DNA from: Phialocephala subalpina
Taxonomy: Eukaryota; Ascomycota; Leotiomycetes; Helotiales; Mollisiaceae
Length of the DNA stretch: 64,000 bases
NCBI GenBank assembly: GCA_900073065.1
Contig: FJOG01000020.1
Coordinates: 153,770 to 217,769, forward strand
Direction: 5' to 3'
The position numbers and the translations under genes are program-made. Of this stretch, positions 36,241 through 48,980 are shown piece after piece. A model generated the notes under the pieces. That model did no database searches. It worked only from the letters and a program-made list of their open reading frames with translations, and was not told the DNA's origin. Every line of letters starts with the position of its first letter. Position 1 is the first letter of the stretch.

Positions 36241-39200
36241 CTCAGCAAGCCCACCCATGGCCTCTGCCTGTGTCGACATTCTTGCATCCTCAACCCTGCT
36301 GGCCGGAGCAGGAAGCACTCTTTTACCTTCCTGGAGATGAGATCCATTTGGAGCCGAGGCTTTTACGTCGATTCCGCGAGAGATATGAATTGGCCAGAGT
36401 TCTCCTCGTCCGATGGGTCACTGAACGCATGAATGTCGGTGACGTCGGACTGAGCCAAGCTCCACATGACTCGCTCTTCGATCTCCACGGTCGGCCCAAT
36501 GGCTCTCTTCCATTTGGCCTTTCCCACATGTGCCAAACTCAAGAACAATTGGACGGAGATGGAAGAGCAACCTGATGGCTTGGCTCGAAGATGGCAGGAA
36601 GTCGTGTGAGCTGTCTGGGGAAGTGAACAATTGTGTCTAGAGGTGATATCTCCTTCTTTCCCTTCTGAATGAAGCATGCTGACAGTAACAATAGCCAGCC
36701 ACGTCGACAATACACCAAAAGCACATGTCGTCGGCACAGGAAATACTCTTTTACTCACCAGAGAAGTACCACAAGAACATTAAGGACATACCGGAATCAG
36801 GAGAGAGGTGGGCTATGGTGACTGGAAAGGGTGTTGGACCAGGCTTCGAACGTACGAATTGTGATGAACTGGGAAGGCATTAGTTTGGGAATCCATCATC
36901 CACACCTTCACGTAAGTATGCTTCCTTTTTCTTTCAATACTACATACTGATACTAACGATAGTAAACCATGTTAGCCAACCACCCAAAGCCCACCACATC
37001 CGCTCCCCATAAGGGGAGTCTGAGTATGGTGATTTCGCCCCTTCACAGGGTTCTTGCCGTTTGGGCCCTCACCTGTGTGGCGGGCACGGGTTACCACGTA
37101 AGCTGAGCGGGAGATGCACCTGAAGAAGCCATGTCAGAGTCTGCTGCGAACGCAAACGAAGAGCTCGAATTGAAGAGCAAAGTTTTAGAGAGTCTCCAGA
37201 AGGTCAACCACGGCGAAGCGTATTCGGGTCCGCCGCCCATGGTTGGAGTGTCGAGTTCAACAAAGACGAAGATTGCAAAGCAATGACACGAGATAGCTGG
37301 TATGCCTCCCTCGTTCCTCGTCGTGCTCGGTCCAGTCAGCTGAACATCATCCAGATCAACCTTTCTTCGGAATGCCCGTCAAGCATTTATTGAAAATGTC
37401 AATTAGTCGAGCAGTTCCGAACGTGTGCCCTTCTTCGGGACGCTCCTCGACCCGCGCGATCGATTCAATGGTCTCGAAGCAGAAGTCGGAAAGATGAGCT
37501 AGCTCATGGCACGTGGCAACCAAGAGAAGTCAATCACGCGCCTCGTATCAGTAGAGGCAACGATTCTCCACCGTGGAGCATTCTTCGAATTCGGGTACAT
37601 TCCTAACCTCACCAGGTGTACTTCCTCAGCCAGAAAGAGTCGAGGTAATTGGGGAAATTCCGAATGAGAACCCAATCTCGAGAGCTGCTTTCTTCTGGAG
37701 GACGACGGCCGAGGACTGGATTATTGGAAGTGACAACTGCCTTGATAAACGAACCTTTCGATTGGATGCTCGAGAAGGACCGTTGGCTTTGTGGCTGACC
37801 GACTTCGATGACCTCGAGGTCCATGAGCCTACTGATGCCTAATTGCACTTTACGTTTCCATCAATGGCTAGTCCACAGACACAGCTGTCCGCTTCCCCAA
37901 AAGCAAGCCGAATACTTTAACCAACCTTTTCGACTATGGTATACTCACAGGATTATTTCGGAGACTATTAGCTACGATCTTTCACGAGCGGAGGATAGAT
38001 GGCACAAGTGTAGCCTCAGGACACGCGAATTGTCAAGAAGTATAGAAGGAATTCAAGAGGCTCTTCACAGGATCGTGTTCATGAGCATCAGTATCATCTG
38101 GGCCCGTTGTGGTCGACAGGGCCAACCCCAGCGTTTAAGGAGTGCCGTGTTGCCATCAATGCTACATGATGTCAGCCACTTCCCACTTATTTTCCATCAA
38201 AGCCCGCCAAGATGGCTTGGGAGAGCATGTTGCTCGAGCAACTCCAACATGAACGACTTTTCGCAGGTATGCGTCGCTGCGACGGTTGCTTCACGTAGGC
38301 GTCAGCAGCATCGACTAGTCTCTATATGACTTTCCCGCCTTGGAGAACTCCATCGCGCACAAATCTGGTGTCGACTGAAAATTACATCTTATGAAGAAGC
38401 GCAGCAACGAAGTCCTTAACCAGTGCCTGAAGTATCTAATGGCCGGGAGAAGGCTTGGGATGATGTGCCTCTCGAGGAGGAGCAAATAATCTTGGGACTG
38501 AGGCCACTAAGTTGGAAGAAATTGAGATGAGATACTCCAATGAGATGGTTGATGACGAGACACGAGTCTATGGCAGATGACTATGAGTCTTGGGGAAGTC
38601 GCCGGCGCGAAGTCGGTAAGGCTTGCTATCGCCAAACTGAAGAGATCCTCGACATCCAAAGGCGAAGGAGCCTTTGCTTCCGGAGTAGGAAGTACCCTAC
38701 ATGTCCAAGCGGAGACATAATCCTTGCCAGGACGAGTATGAGACCGACCACAACGAAGGAGGCGAGCAGATTGTCTCTGGGAGAGGGACAGACTCAATAG
38801 AAATGGAAGTATACCGAACCGACGTCGAGCTAGAGCTGGCGAGGTCTGAATGGGATATGGTCTTGTATGATTTGCATGCCAGGAGAGTAAACCACCAGCC
38901 CGGCTTCCTAGGTCACTTCATGTAGAGGAGACCGGCAAGCCATGAGGGTTTGAGCACATGGACCAAAGCGAGAACAGGGTGGCCAGGGACGTTCTCCTCG
39001 TGTCTTTGGTCACGTACCGGTACTCATCGACTGGTCTCGATAAGACTTACCAGCCTTAGAAATATCTATCGCAGAGCAGGTCAGCGTCCGCTGGAGAGTA
39101 CAGATTGCAGAGAAGTGCATCATCGAAGTCCTCGACCAGTGCTTGAAGTGCCTAATGAAGACAGTCCGGGTTCACCTTTTGGAAGGGAAGAGGTTTGGAA

Positions 39201-40490
39201 CAATGCGGATTTCGAGGAGGAGCCTTGGGCGGATGCCACTCGGCAATACCGCGGAGAGGGCATGTGGTAGAATAGTAGAAGGATAGAGCTTCTGAGTCAG
39301 CGGCGCGAAGTATATGAATGTTCTACGCTTCCTGGGACTTTTGGATTGGGAGATAGAGCTGGTTGGACCTCGCCTCATTGAGAGTTTCCAGAAGGTCATG
39401 GTGGGTTTGCGATTTCAAAATTTCAAGGCTGATGAATGTACCTTAGTTCATGGTATTTTGGTTTGACGTTTTTTCGAACACCACGAGAAGAGCATATACA
39501 AACGCAGACAAGAAGTAGGAGAAGCAAGTGGCGAAGACGATGCATTTCCGTGCCTTGATCTTTGAATCGGTCACAACATCAATCCAGATCGAACTGAGAG
39601 ATGAATGTCGCATGGAAGAGCCTTGGATGGGACCAAGTTATCGCGAGAAGACTTACATTATTACAGAGGAGCGCACGTGAACAACTCCTGAACAAAGTCA
39701 ATGGCCTCAAGCTACACATGTGCTCTTCCATGACCGACTTTATCAACAAGAAACAACAATTGCAGAACACAGCTACGAGACAAGGGGAACCTTCTTGACG
39801 ACGATGGCTACAAATTGATATAGTTGTTGGGCAACGGGCTCCACGTGGAAAGAACCTTCGAGGAAGCGTTCGATGACTTCGAAATTTATCTACCGGCACG
39901 TGAAGTGGCCGTCAAACCATATGAGAGCTTGGCAGCACTCCAAGGATCTGAACCATCAATCAAGTCAAGTCTGGCCAGACATCGTCCATGGCTTTGAACC
40001 TGGTCAACAGAAGGCTTCGCTTGGCTCATTCGGCACCAATTCTGGCGGACCATCTTGCGAGACGGCAACGGCATGAATGTAGCGCAGGTCAATTGGATGG
40101 ATGGATGAAGGAAGAAAGGAAATAAAACAGGGCCGGTGGTGTTGTAAAGACATTACTGGCAATGACAAGTCAGAGAAAAGCGACACACCAAAGTACCAGA
40201 TAGCAAGGAACATTGAAATTTTTTTTTTTGGATCAAGCCCTGCACCTTTGAGGCAAATGAACTCTTAGCCCTTCGTAATATGCATCTTGCGCTCGATCAC
40301 AAACTCCTTCAGGGCGTGGGACATTCGCTGCTCTCATTTCCAGCTCTCCACACCTCCGCATGTCACTTTTATTCAACATCGCGAGAATGTGTGCCGCTCG
40401 AGAACAGCAATGGGACTGTCATCTTTCTTCATCAAATGTCTGCCATAGATGAGCTTTCCTTCTACCAACTCTGTTGGAGAATATTAAACT
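36241..40490. pseudogene. Relic zone: broken, partly duplicated coding-like sequence
   Basis: Some 4.2 kb with only short frames, many stops and frame changes. A stretch near 38310-38620 is repeated, strongly diverged, near 39025-39320, ~717 bp downstream. Matching words include CATCGACTAGTCTC / CATCGACTGGTCTC and CGAAGTCCTTAACCAGTGCC / CGAAGTCCTCGACCAGTGCT. A GAGAGTCTCCAGAAGGTCA word near 37190 recurs as GAGAGTTTCCAGAAGGTCA near 39378. No fragment is recognisable as a known family. It looks like an old local duplication of a decayed gene. A T10 run lies near 40218. Confidence 0.5.
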
Positions 40491-40615
40491 TCATGTCCCG
40501 ATCTTTGAGCCTCCGAGTGACCCTTGAACTGTGACTCCCCTGAAGCGACAGGCCCTGCCCTGCCCTTCGCTCGAACCCACCCCCCACATTCGCAACGCAA
40601 GAAGTCTCTTCAGGA

Positions 40616-41209
40616 TTAAAAGATCGAAAGTGATAAACTTTTCATGTAGTCCCACACCGGTCTCGAACTGAAGCCAAACATCAGTACGCAAAAACAGCAA
40701 ACGAAGAAACCCAACACAGCTTTCTTGCCGTCCGCAGGGGTGTATCCGCAAATGCTTCTCGCGCCTCTTCCTTCCTGACTGCACTCTGGTGGCACAAGAC
40801 CCTCATAATTCAATTTGGGCAGAATTTCCTCCTTCTTTCTCCAAGCTGTTTCCCGAAGAAAACATCTTAAGTTGTCGATGGCTATGCAGAAAGGAAGCCA
40901 AACTACTATTAAGCCCAGCCAGATATAAATGAGCCTCAACTCTCCTTCATCCACGATCCTGTTACCACCAAAATGCTAACTATATCGCCAGCCTACCTAT
41001 TAGTTTTGTCAGAGAGGTATTTTCTCATTGACAGGAGGGGGAATCATTACATAGACCATAGATACAGCGATAGGGGCAAGGCCAAGGAATAGCAGGAGAG
41101 GAGAATACCAATCTTTGTTGGCTTTCAATCGTTCTTCTCGCCGTTCATAGGCAGCTTTTCGAGCTTTATATTCGGGATCATCTTGGTTAATCTTTGCCTC
41201 CTCAATCAT
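40616..41209 (-). CDS. Small predicted membrane protein
   Basis: Model of two minus-strand exons, 41209-41051 and 40975-40616, giving 172 aa. Exon 1 (MIEEAKINQDDPEYKARKAA) is charged and ends in a hydrophobic helix. The second part begins after an ACTAAT branch and GTTAG acceptor and has two more hydrophobic segments (LIYIWLGLIVVWLPFCIAI and VLGFFVCCFCVLMFGF). The downstream frame has no ATG of its own, which favours joining. The donor GTAATG is weak, and without splicing exon 1 ends as a 66-aa protein (VMIPPPVNEKIPL). An upstream exon is also possible. I do not recognise the family. Confidence 0.45.
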
Positions 41210-41245
41210 GTCGCCAAGGGACTGGAAGATACTGAAGTCGTTCAA

Positions 41246-41847
41246 CCAGCTACTGAGAACTCATCTTTGGAATTGGACGAGTAGAGTTTCCAGGGCAGAT
41301 TTGCAAATGTAAATTATTGGGGGTCAATGCGAACCCGCCTCTGATTGGGCATTTCGTATACGGGTGTACCATCGCACTGGCGGTGTTAAGAGGATACGCT
41401 TCCGCGCACTAGGAATGGTGGGCTGGACCAGATCCGCATCTGTACCAAGGTACGGAATGGGCGAAGAGATAGCATGATCGAAGTAAAGGAGGAAAGCCAG
41501 ACAGAATCATATTCTAAAAAGAATATGACTAATACGGACAATATGGTTGAGAGAAAGAAAGGAGGAAAGTCAAAGCCAACTAAACCATGTTTTGCAAATA
41601 ATGCGAACAATATGAAAAGAAGGATGATCGATCACAGAACGAAACCCACTTAGGAACTAGAGCCAAGTCGCTGTCTTCAACAAATGAAATCGATTGCTCG
41701 TGGCTGTGTCGGTGTCTCTGTCTATGCGAATGTACCATGGTGTTCCGTGAATTCAAACCCAACAGTCCCATACCCAACGCGGTCCGTCTAAGCAATGGTA
41801 TCAAGTATGCAGTATTCCCATTCCCTCCCAATGCCCATATCCCATTT
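41246..41847. other. Intergenic region
   Basis: About 600 bp between two minus-strand genes. No supported coding sequence. Confidence 0.45.
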
Positions 41848-42733
41848 CTATGCTTCAATCTTTCGTGTATCACGTTGCGGCATCTTCATCTCATCATGAT
41901 GTTTCTTCCCCCCATTCTCGCTCGATGTCGCAATCCGCTCAGCAGCTTCCGCCATCTCCGCTCTTCTATTCAAGAAACTGAGGTATGTCTGCCATCCAAT
42001 AGCAATGACGCCCGCAAAGATAGATCTGTATTGCGCATCGATAAATGTGAAGCTGAATGCTGTGACCGCTGGCCAGAGTTTGCAGCTATTGATTATGGAT
42101 GTTGGGACAGTCCTCTTTATCCGGTCCCAGATTTCGGGTAGTGTGTCGCCGGAGAGCAGCGATTGCATTCCAAAGAAATATGTGTTGAATATTGGGGTGA
42201 AGCAGATCTGGTTCACGGTAACTTTTGTCGCGAGTGAGAGGGTTTTCGACGCATAGTTGAAGTTATGCCCGAGGAACATGAACCTACAAGATCTCACATC
42301 AGCATTACATCTCCAACACATTTGAAAACTCTCACCATCTATAACTCGGAATAGAAGATCCCATGCTAATAACTAGTGCTCGCAGTGTCCGCTTGGGGTC
42401 ATATTCATCCCCATTTATGTTTTGCGCCGAAAGATCCCCCAGGAAATAAATCACCAGCGAACTACAGAACTGCGTCGCATACGGCCTTTTCCTCTGACTC
42501 CGTCCATATGCCTGGAACGCCCTCGAGAGTGGTCCCAATCTCTGCCATATGGGAATTTGTGCGACTGTGTTGGGGACTGGTATCGAGGTGCCGTTTCCGT
42601 TGGTGGGGTCAATGTCGGGTTTGCTTTGTGTGGAATTCGGTCGTTTTGTGATGGAGGTTGGTTGTCGGTGGGAGGGGAAGTGGGCTCGTCGGACGACAGC
42701 TCGACTGGCTGTCTTGAGCGCAAACACTGCCAT
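41848..42733 (-). CDS. Mpv17/PMP22 family membrane protein
   Basis: Two minus-strand exons, 42733-42336 and 42283-41848, joined in frame over a 52-nt intron (GTGAGA...TTGTAG). The product is 277 aa. The N-terminus is basic and Ser/Thr-rich with few acids, like a mitochondrial presequence. The family pattern follows: YATQFCSSLVIYFLGDLSAQ in helix 1, PSYRWFMFLGHNF, NQICFTPIFNTYFF and, in the C-terminal signature block, NSCKLWPAVTAFSFTFI followed by a W-x-x-YLSFLN motif. Members (Sym1, Mpv17, PXMP2) are pores or channels in the mitochondrial inner or peroxisomal membrane. The presequence favours mitochondria. Confidence 0.88.
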
Positions 42734-43211
42734 CGTAAAGAATGTTACCGAGTAAGCATGCTGGAGTGAGATGTAGTGTTGAGGAAGAGAGAAGTTTGGG
42801 AGCGATTTGCGGGAGGTTTTGGGGGTCCGCGTCGGTCGCCGGATTCGGGGCGCCGGAGAGGCGCTTTTCTAGCGTGCATGATCAGAAAAGCGGTAGGGTG
42901 TTCTCGACAAATCCCATCTTCTTTTTCATCGCTTTTTTCATCCCGACAACGCATCAACAACGTCATTCTCTCGACCACTTTGCTATGGATTCGAATCTGG
43001 GATGTCGAGAATGACCACTACGATGAATTGGCCAGACCATCAACCAATGCGTGCTCGGGTCACCCGATACTAACCACGTGCTTCGGACGACTGATGGCGC
43101 GTTTACTTTTATTCTATCTTGAAACACGATGCTACAAGTACAAAACCAGCAGACGATATTATTACAGCCATAAAACAACAAACTTGGACTTTCGTTCCGC
43201 GAAACGAGTTG
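42734..43211. other. Intergenic region
   Basis: About 480 bp upstream of the Mpv17-like gene and downstream of the CDF transporter gene. Plus-strand frames here are shadows or lack signals. Confidence 0.45.
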
Positions 43212-44876
43212 TCAGACGCCTTGGTGGCTCGAACCCTCCGAAGCCTCATTCGTCCTTGTCCTGAACGGCATCTTCTCTTTTATCCTCTCCAGGAAAGGAG
43301 CCTTCTCCTCTTGAGGGGAGTATAATGGTTTGTGCTCTTCGGCAATATTATGATCGCCATCATAATCGACGTGGACGAAGGCTCTCTCGACATCAGCAAG
43401 CCCTATTCATTGTCAGCACAGCTCTATGAAATGGGGCACGGTTTCAGGCAACATACCTTCGAGCTTTCGCTGCAACTTCTCAGCGACGTCGTGTGTGGTC
43501 TTCAGTTTCTCGTCTTGTCCCATGATAACATCAACCTCGACATAGTACTTGTCTCCAGCATGGTACGCTCGTGCCTGCACACCGTCAGCTGCATACCTCG
43601 GATGGATTGGACAAGGAAACCTACTGTATCGATCTTCAAGATCTTGGGATCATGTGTGACGGACACATATACCAGCTTGTTCAAGAAATCTTGCGGTGCA
43701 GTCTTGCCAACCAAGTACCACATATGTTCGAAGGCAGTCGATGCCCATGAGGAGAGGATCAAGATTGCAATGCAGATAGCTCCAACAGGATCCAAGAACC
43801 ACACCTTTTTGAAGTGTGTCCCGACGATGGACATGATCAACCCGAAGACGTTAACGACGATATCATTTCGATGGTCTTGCTTCAATGGGTATTAGCATCG
43901 TCAAGTGATGGGTAGATGTTGCTCTTACCATGAAGATATGTGCTGCTGGGTATCGACGAAGGAGGAAGCAATAGATGAACATGCATCCTTTCGAAAAGAC
44001 TATTGATGTTTAGCTAGTGTTTGTCCAGAATCTTGATGTTTCTTACTGGCAATGCCAACGAAGAGGAGAGGGATGAGATCGAGAGCATCGTCATTGCGTG
44101 GGCCTGATCCCAAGCTTCTTCCAGATTCAATCTAGCTTGGTCAGGAAGGAGATTCTCCAAGGGCTAATACTAACTTACTATAAGCTCCACAGAAACGGTG
44201 GTCATGAGGGCACAGAAGAGAATGATGCCGACAGTCTCAACTCTTTTACGACCCTAGAGCAATAGCATGAAAGTCAGGTTCAAGGCCAAGGTTCATGGGG
44301 AAGACATGGAGTACGCACGACGGGGAATTTCTTGACATTAGGCTTTGCAGCAAGTCTGGATGTGACCACCATCACGATTGAGCTTACGAGATCCATCTGT
44401 GTGGCCAAGTCAGCACGACAGGGTCACGCAATAGGATTGACGGTGGGACTGACAAAGGCGTCGGCGGCAGTACCAAACAGTGACAGCGAGCCAGTGCTGA
44501 CGGCTGCATACAGCTGGATGATGAATAGGAAGAAGTTTACAGTTGAGCTTCCATAGATGGCGAACTTGATTTTGCCTCCATTTTTAAGAGCATCTTCATG
44601 CTCAAGGGCTTCTTCATCAGCACTCCCAAGGTAGGAGTCGATGAGGGCATTCTGGCGATTGTAGTACTTCTTGATCTTTCTGACCTTCTTCTTTCCTTGG
44701 GGATGATCAATGAGAATGGACCTTCTAGTGACATCCGCTCTCTTGGAATGTTCAAGAGCGTATGGGTCGTTCGAGGCAGCTGTGATCGTATTATCATCGT
44801 TCGATAGATTCCTCTGCGCTTCGGATGAGGTAATGCTATTGTCCTGTGTAACTGTTCGAGCTTGACTCTCAGTCAT
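43212..44876 (-). CDS. Cation diffusion facilitator, DxxxD (manganese-type)
   Basis: Eight minus-strand exons: 44876-44454, 44396-44319, 44253-44179, 44131-44049, 43999-43929, 43878-43625, 43574-43457 and 43402-43212. Frame is kept over all seven introns, giving 430 aa. The first available ATG was used; the frame runs upstream to ~45008 without an ATG. A long hydrophilic N-terminus precedes six TM helices. The metal site is DxxxD in TM2 (ADAFMDLVSS, across the first intron) and HxxxD in TM5 (MQDHRNDIVVN). A C-terminal cytosolic ferredoxin-like domain ends in VERAFVHVDYDGDHNIAEEH. DxxxD in TM2 is the hallmark of the Mn group of CDFs, so Mn2+ (or Fe2+) export or compartment loading is inferred. 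Zinc members have HxxxD there instead. Confidence 0.9.
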
Positions 44877-47441
44877 TGCCAAATTAGAGGCCGGAACAGC
44901 CGTTTCCGATGATGGGTCCCTTGATATTGCTTCAGTCGCTTGGGGTGGGGTGGATTGGGATAAGTCAGTCTGGTTGTCGGTGCGGCTGGACCTTGAGGCC
45001 GTCTTCAATCAAGTGGAAAGTATAAGAGATCTGAGAATATGATGATGAGACGATATCAAATCGATCTCGACGGATAACGATGCGATTTCACAAGGTGTTC
45101 TTTGCGAGTATAGATAAAGTGAAGTATCCTAAAAATAAAGTACATAGGTCTCTTCCAGTGTATTTCAACAGTGTGATGGGTTTGCCACAGCGGGGAAATA
45201 CGATTCAACGTTTTCAAAAACACTTGGCACATACTGCCCCTGAAGCACAAGCCGTCTGGGGTACACAAATCACACATCTGGCATACAACTGGAATACAAC
45301 TGGAATAAGATCCTCAGTTTCCCATTCCTCAAACCGAACAGTCGGTCCACAAATCTTTGACATTTTGATAAAGTTGGGGAAAACCGTTCGTGGGCGGTTT
45401 CAGCAAAGTAGCAGGACCCCCAAAATGCACCAGCCTAGTGTTCAAGTTCTCCAGACAAGTACGCTGTGTCATGAGGATTTGCAAGCATAAAAACATGATT
45501 CGTTGGATAATTCATGGATTATGCAGGTCAATGGACGTGATCCACTTACCTAAGCTCTTACAATTTATGCAAAAAGGTTTCCGATTCGGGGAATTTCAAG
45601 GAAGTCCCCGTTCGACCCTTTTGGGTATGGCCAATGAGACAGCCGAGCGAATGAACATCTTATGAAACAAGAAACAAATATATGCGGCAAGTCGTGAGAG
45701 CTTCAAGGAAGGCTCCAAACAATTGCATACCAGAATAGCATACATATTCTAGCGCATGGCATGAATGTTGTCTTTGCTCATCTCGCAATCGCATCGAAGG
45801 AACCAGATTTCTAAATTCGCATTCGACCTGGTTAGTTCGTCTTGTTAAAGTCGTCACCAAACTTACGAATGAATTTCTGTTCTCAAACGCAAACATGGTT
45901 GAAGGGGATCTTAGTTGCTTGTACAAAATCCTGACAGAAGGCGGCAGCCAAGTTATCAATCAAGCCTTGAGCGATCGCTGGGAGTTGACACTGTCAGAGA
46001 AGCTTCTTTTTGCCGCCGTGCATGGCCTTCCAGAACCCCGCACGGGTATTGCCCGAACCGCTAGCGTCAGGGCTTGTGGATGAACAGATGAGAAGCTTGC
46101 AAAAGAATTCTCCGTCGCTCGTTACAGATCATGCTTAAATCGAACATGCTTAAAAAAGGCCAAGGCAGATCAGACTTCCCGCGTTTTGAGCCTCGTCCGC
46201 CAAGACTGGACCAGGCTAAGCGAATTCCCCCTATCTTTCGCAGGATTGGCTTGAGAGATCAGCCGAACACTAGCGGGCCGAATGCAGGCCCTTGCAAACT
46301 CACTGCCGGACGTTTAGGGTCGGCTCGCCTCGTCGATGCTGCATTCAACGTCTCTCGTCTCCCAAGCAAGACGTCCGATGGTAGTGCATGGTACCTCTGA
46401 GCTTTACCAGCACTCGGCAGTCACGCCACTGCTGTTGATCTCCAAGTAGGAGAATATTTCCGCTTCGTGCTTTGAAGCTTTTTGAATGAGGCTCTTATCA
46501 GCCCTGTGTCTGACTGACTCTAACAGATGTGCGACATTGCCTCTTCGTCAGCTCGTACTCAGACCTTGGTTCTGATAGCGGCCCTTTCCCAATCAAGTAT
46601 GTAGTCACGACATCTCCGGCAAGGGTATCCAGAGCATCGCTGACCCATTCGCAAGCAAGCTTCCGCATGCCACCATAACTCCACCAAACATCTCTCGAAT
46701 TATCTTTAGCAGCATCGAGAACCAATGCCAAGATCGAACGATGGTCGTGCCTATTATGCCGTGGCGTGCAGATCTCTCCCCAGACCTCGAGGATGATGCA
46801 AACTTGGGCCAATTATTCGAGTAACAAGCACTCTTACCGATTACGCGGCAGTAGACTTATCTCAAGACAAGCACTGGTTAGATCTCCACGGCCGCTCGAA
46901 CTCCCTCTTGGCGCATGAGATGAAGATGCAGCTTTGGCCTGTCTTTCTTCTTATTTGAGTTGCTTCAATCCATCCCAACTCCCAGCGGTCACGGGTGTGT
47001 ATGATCTTCTCCAAATGAGATCACTCTTAACACTTCCTCGCCATTCACGCTACTTCGTCCGCTGCCAAGATATCTAGCAGTGGGGCAATGGCAGGCTATC
47101 TGTTCGAGAAGAGCCTCAGAGGACATTGGCACGATCTCTACTGTAGGCGTGCTCGTTTTGTCACGCTCTATGGCTTCAGGACGTATTCGTCTGCCCTGTC
47201 GTTGTTATTGCTGTCACAATTATGATCGGCAACTGTTTCCAGTGAGAGGAACTAGTGCTCCATACAGACATGTGGAGAAGTCTGCATCAGATAACATATA
47301 CCCACGGCATCTGCACTCATTCACGCTGTTTAGTATTGGTTCTTTTTCAGATACTCCATTTCCTTTGCTCTTTGATGTGTCTTGTCATCCTTGTGTCGCC
47401 ACGCCTTCCGCCTTCTTTCTCTTCTTTGCTCCTCAATCAAG
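44877..47441. other. Gene-poor 2.6-kb region
   Basis: Only short frames without recognisable domains on either strand. It holds the upstream sequence of the CDF gene and the promoter of the iron permease gene. A tandem echo of GGAATACAACT occurs near 45290. No tRNA-like fold was seen. Confidence 0.4.
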
Positions 47442-48980
47442 ATGCCCTCCGCCTGGCAAAAGTTTAAGAATGCCTTCTTCCCCGCGAATGTGTCAATCTA
47501 CGCGGCGGCGCCAACAGTCAAGATTCGGATTGAGAGACTCGCAGGTCGAGCTTCTCCACCACCCGGATATGCCGCGGAAGATGAGAAGAGAATTGTGGTG
47601 ACCGAGGAGTCGACCCACCCGGAGCTATCGACTAAGAGAGTGCCCAATGCTTTCGACAAAGTCACCAAGCTCGCTGGTTCGAGTGTGGTTGTGTTTGTTA
47701 TGTTGGGCATACTGGTTCTTTGGCTCGTCATGGGATTGGTATATGGGACGACGGACACATGGCAGATCATCTTGCAGAACGCATCTTCCATCCAGGTCTA
47801 CGTCACGGATATCCTTCTCATCAGACAAGCTTCGAACGCACAGCATTCACTCATGACGACCATTGCCGAGCTTCAGTCCCGCAACCAGACTTGCGAACGT
47901 CTACTGTCATTGATCCCCGGTTGCCAATGGATGGAGACTCACAAAGAGGAACCAAAGAAGCTTAGTCTGAACGGACGTCCTATCGAGGAAGAAGTGGAGG
48001 AAACCCTCTTCATGGTCACCGGTCGTCCGTCAGGAATGAGAGCTGCCTGGAACAAGACATGCCATGTCATCGCCACCGCGGTCGGCTCTCTCTGGGCATT
48101 CATCGTCTACTGGATCGGTATCGGTGTCTGGATCGCCATCGGTCCCCTCTACCAGTTCAGCGACACATGGCAACTGTACATCAACACCGCCACCGCCCTC
48201 TCCCTGACCCTCACCTCCGTCTTCCTCCAAAACATCCAACAAGCCCAAGAAGACAAGCTCGAAAAATGCCTCGCATACGCTCTCAAAGTCGACGCCGAAA
48301 TCGAGTACAAACTCCGCGAACTGACCGAAGACTCCAAACCAAACCCTATCTTCGAGATCGCGGCCCCGAAACGCAACCGTTCTGAGCGAGCCATCACTCG
48401 CTTCGCAGATACCATGGGATCCGGTCTCGGTGTCATGATCTCGTTGGTTGCTACTGCTGCTTGGTTTGCTGTCGGTCCCATCCTTCAGTTCAGCGATAAT
48501 TGGTGGTTGATTATCGGTACCTTTACTGGTCTTGTTGGGTTCATTGATGGGTTCGTGTTGAGGAATATTTATCACCGTGATGAAAATTATGCCAAGACCC
48601 AATTCCGGTACCTCGAGCTTTCAGATATGAAACTTCTTGAGAAGTTGAACGTCAATCCTCCAAGCCATGCGCCTGAGAAACGATCTTTGTCTACTCGCAT
48701 CAGTATTTCAGTCGGTAATGCGATGGGCCATCGCTGGACTTCCATCGGTGCGGTGTTTGTCGTTATCATGTTGTTGATCACTGCTTCGTTTTTGAGGTGG
48801 TCAGAGACCGGACAATTGCTTTGCAACACGCCTACCATGATTGCCGAGGGATTCTTGCTTTTGGTGTTGATCCAGGCGCACAACATTGCGAATTTGGAGA
48901 GAGGGGAGGATTTCAATGGTGTGCTTAAGAGGAGATTGATGTTGAGCAGTTATGTGCATGCGATTGATGAATCATTCTAA
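47442..48980 (+). CDS. Low-affinity iron permease family (Fet4-like)
   Basis: An intronless frame of 512 aa, started at the ATG of MPSAWQKFKNAFF. It contains three related membrane modules. Each is a hydrophobic pair around a W...GP or G-x-x-Y turn followed by DTWQ or DNWW: GLVYGTTDTWQIILQNASS, GPLYQFSDTWQLYINTA and GPILQFSDNWWLIIG. A fourth partial module ends in RWSETGQLLCNT. This repeat pattern and the QNIQQ / LRNIYHRDE stretches are those of the fungal low-affinity Fe(II) permease family. It likely moves Fe2+, with other divalent metals possible, at the plasma membrane. Its neighbour is another metal transporter, the CDF gene. Confidence 0.88.
   Translation: MPSAWQKFKNAFFPANVSIYAAAPTVKIRIERLAGRASPPPGYAAEDEKRIVVTEESTHPELSTKRVPNAFDKVTKLAGSSVVVFVMLGILVLWLVMGLVYGTTDTWQIILQNASSIQVYVTDILLIRQASNAQHSLMTTIAELQSRNQTCERLLSLIPGCQWMETHKEEPKKLSLNGRPIEEEVEETLFMVTGRPSGMRAAWNKTCHVIATAVGSLWAFIVYWIGIGVWIAIGPLYQFSDTWQLYINTATALSLTLTSVFLQNIQQAQEDKLEKCLAYALKVDAEIEYKLRELTEDSKPNPIFEIAAPKRNRSERAITRFADTMGSGLGVMISLVATAAWFAVGPILQFSDNWWLIIGTFTGLVGFIDGFVLRNIYHRDENYAKTQFRYLELSDMKLLEKLNVNPPSHAPEKRSLSTRISISVGNAMGHRWTSIGAVFVVIMLLITASFLRWSETGQLLCNTPTMIAEGFLLLVLIQAHNIANLERGEDFNGVLKRRLMLSSYVHAIDESF

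Noticed and set aside
45080..46812. Several 60-136 codon frames between CDF and iron permease genes
   Set aside because: No domains, no consistent start context or splicing.
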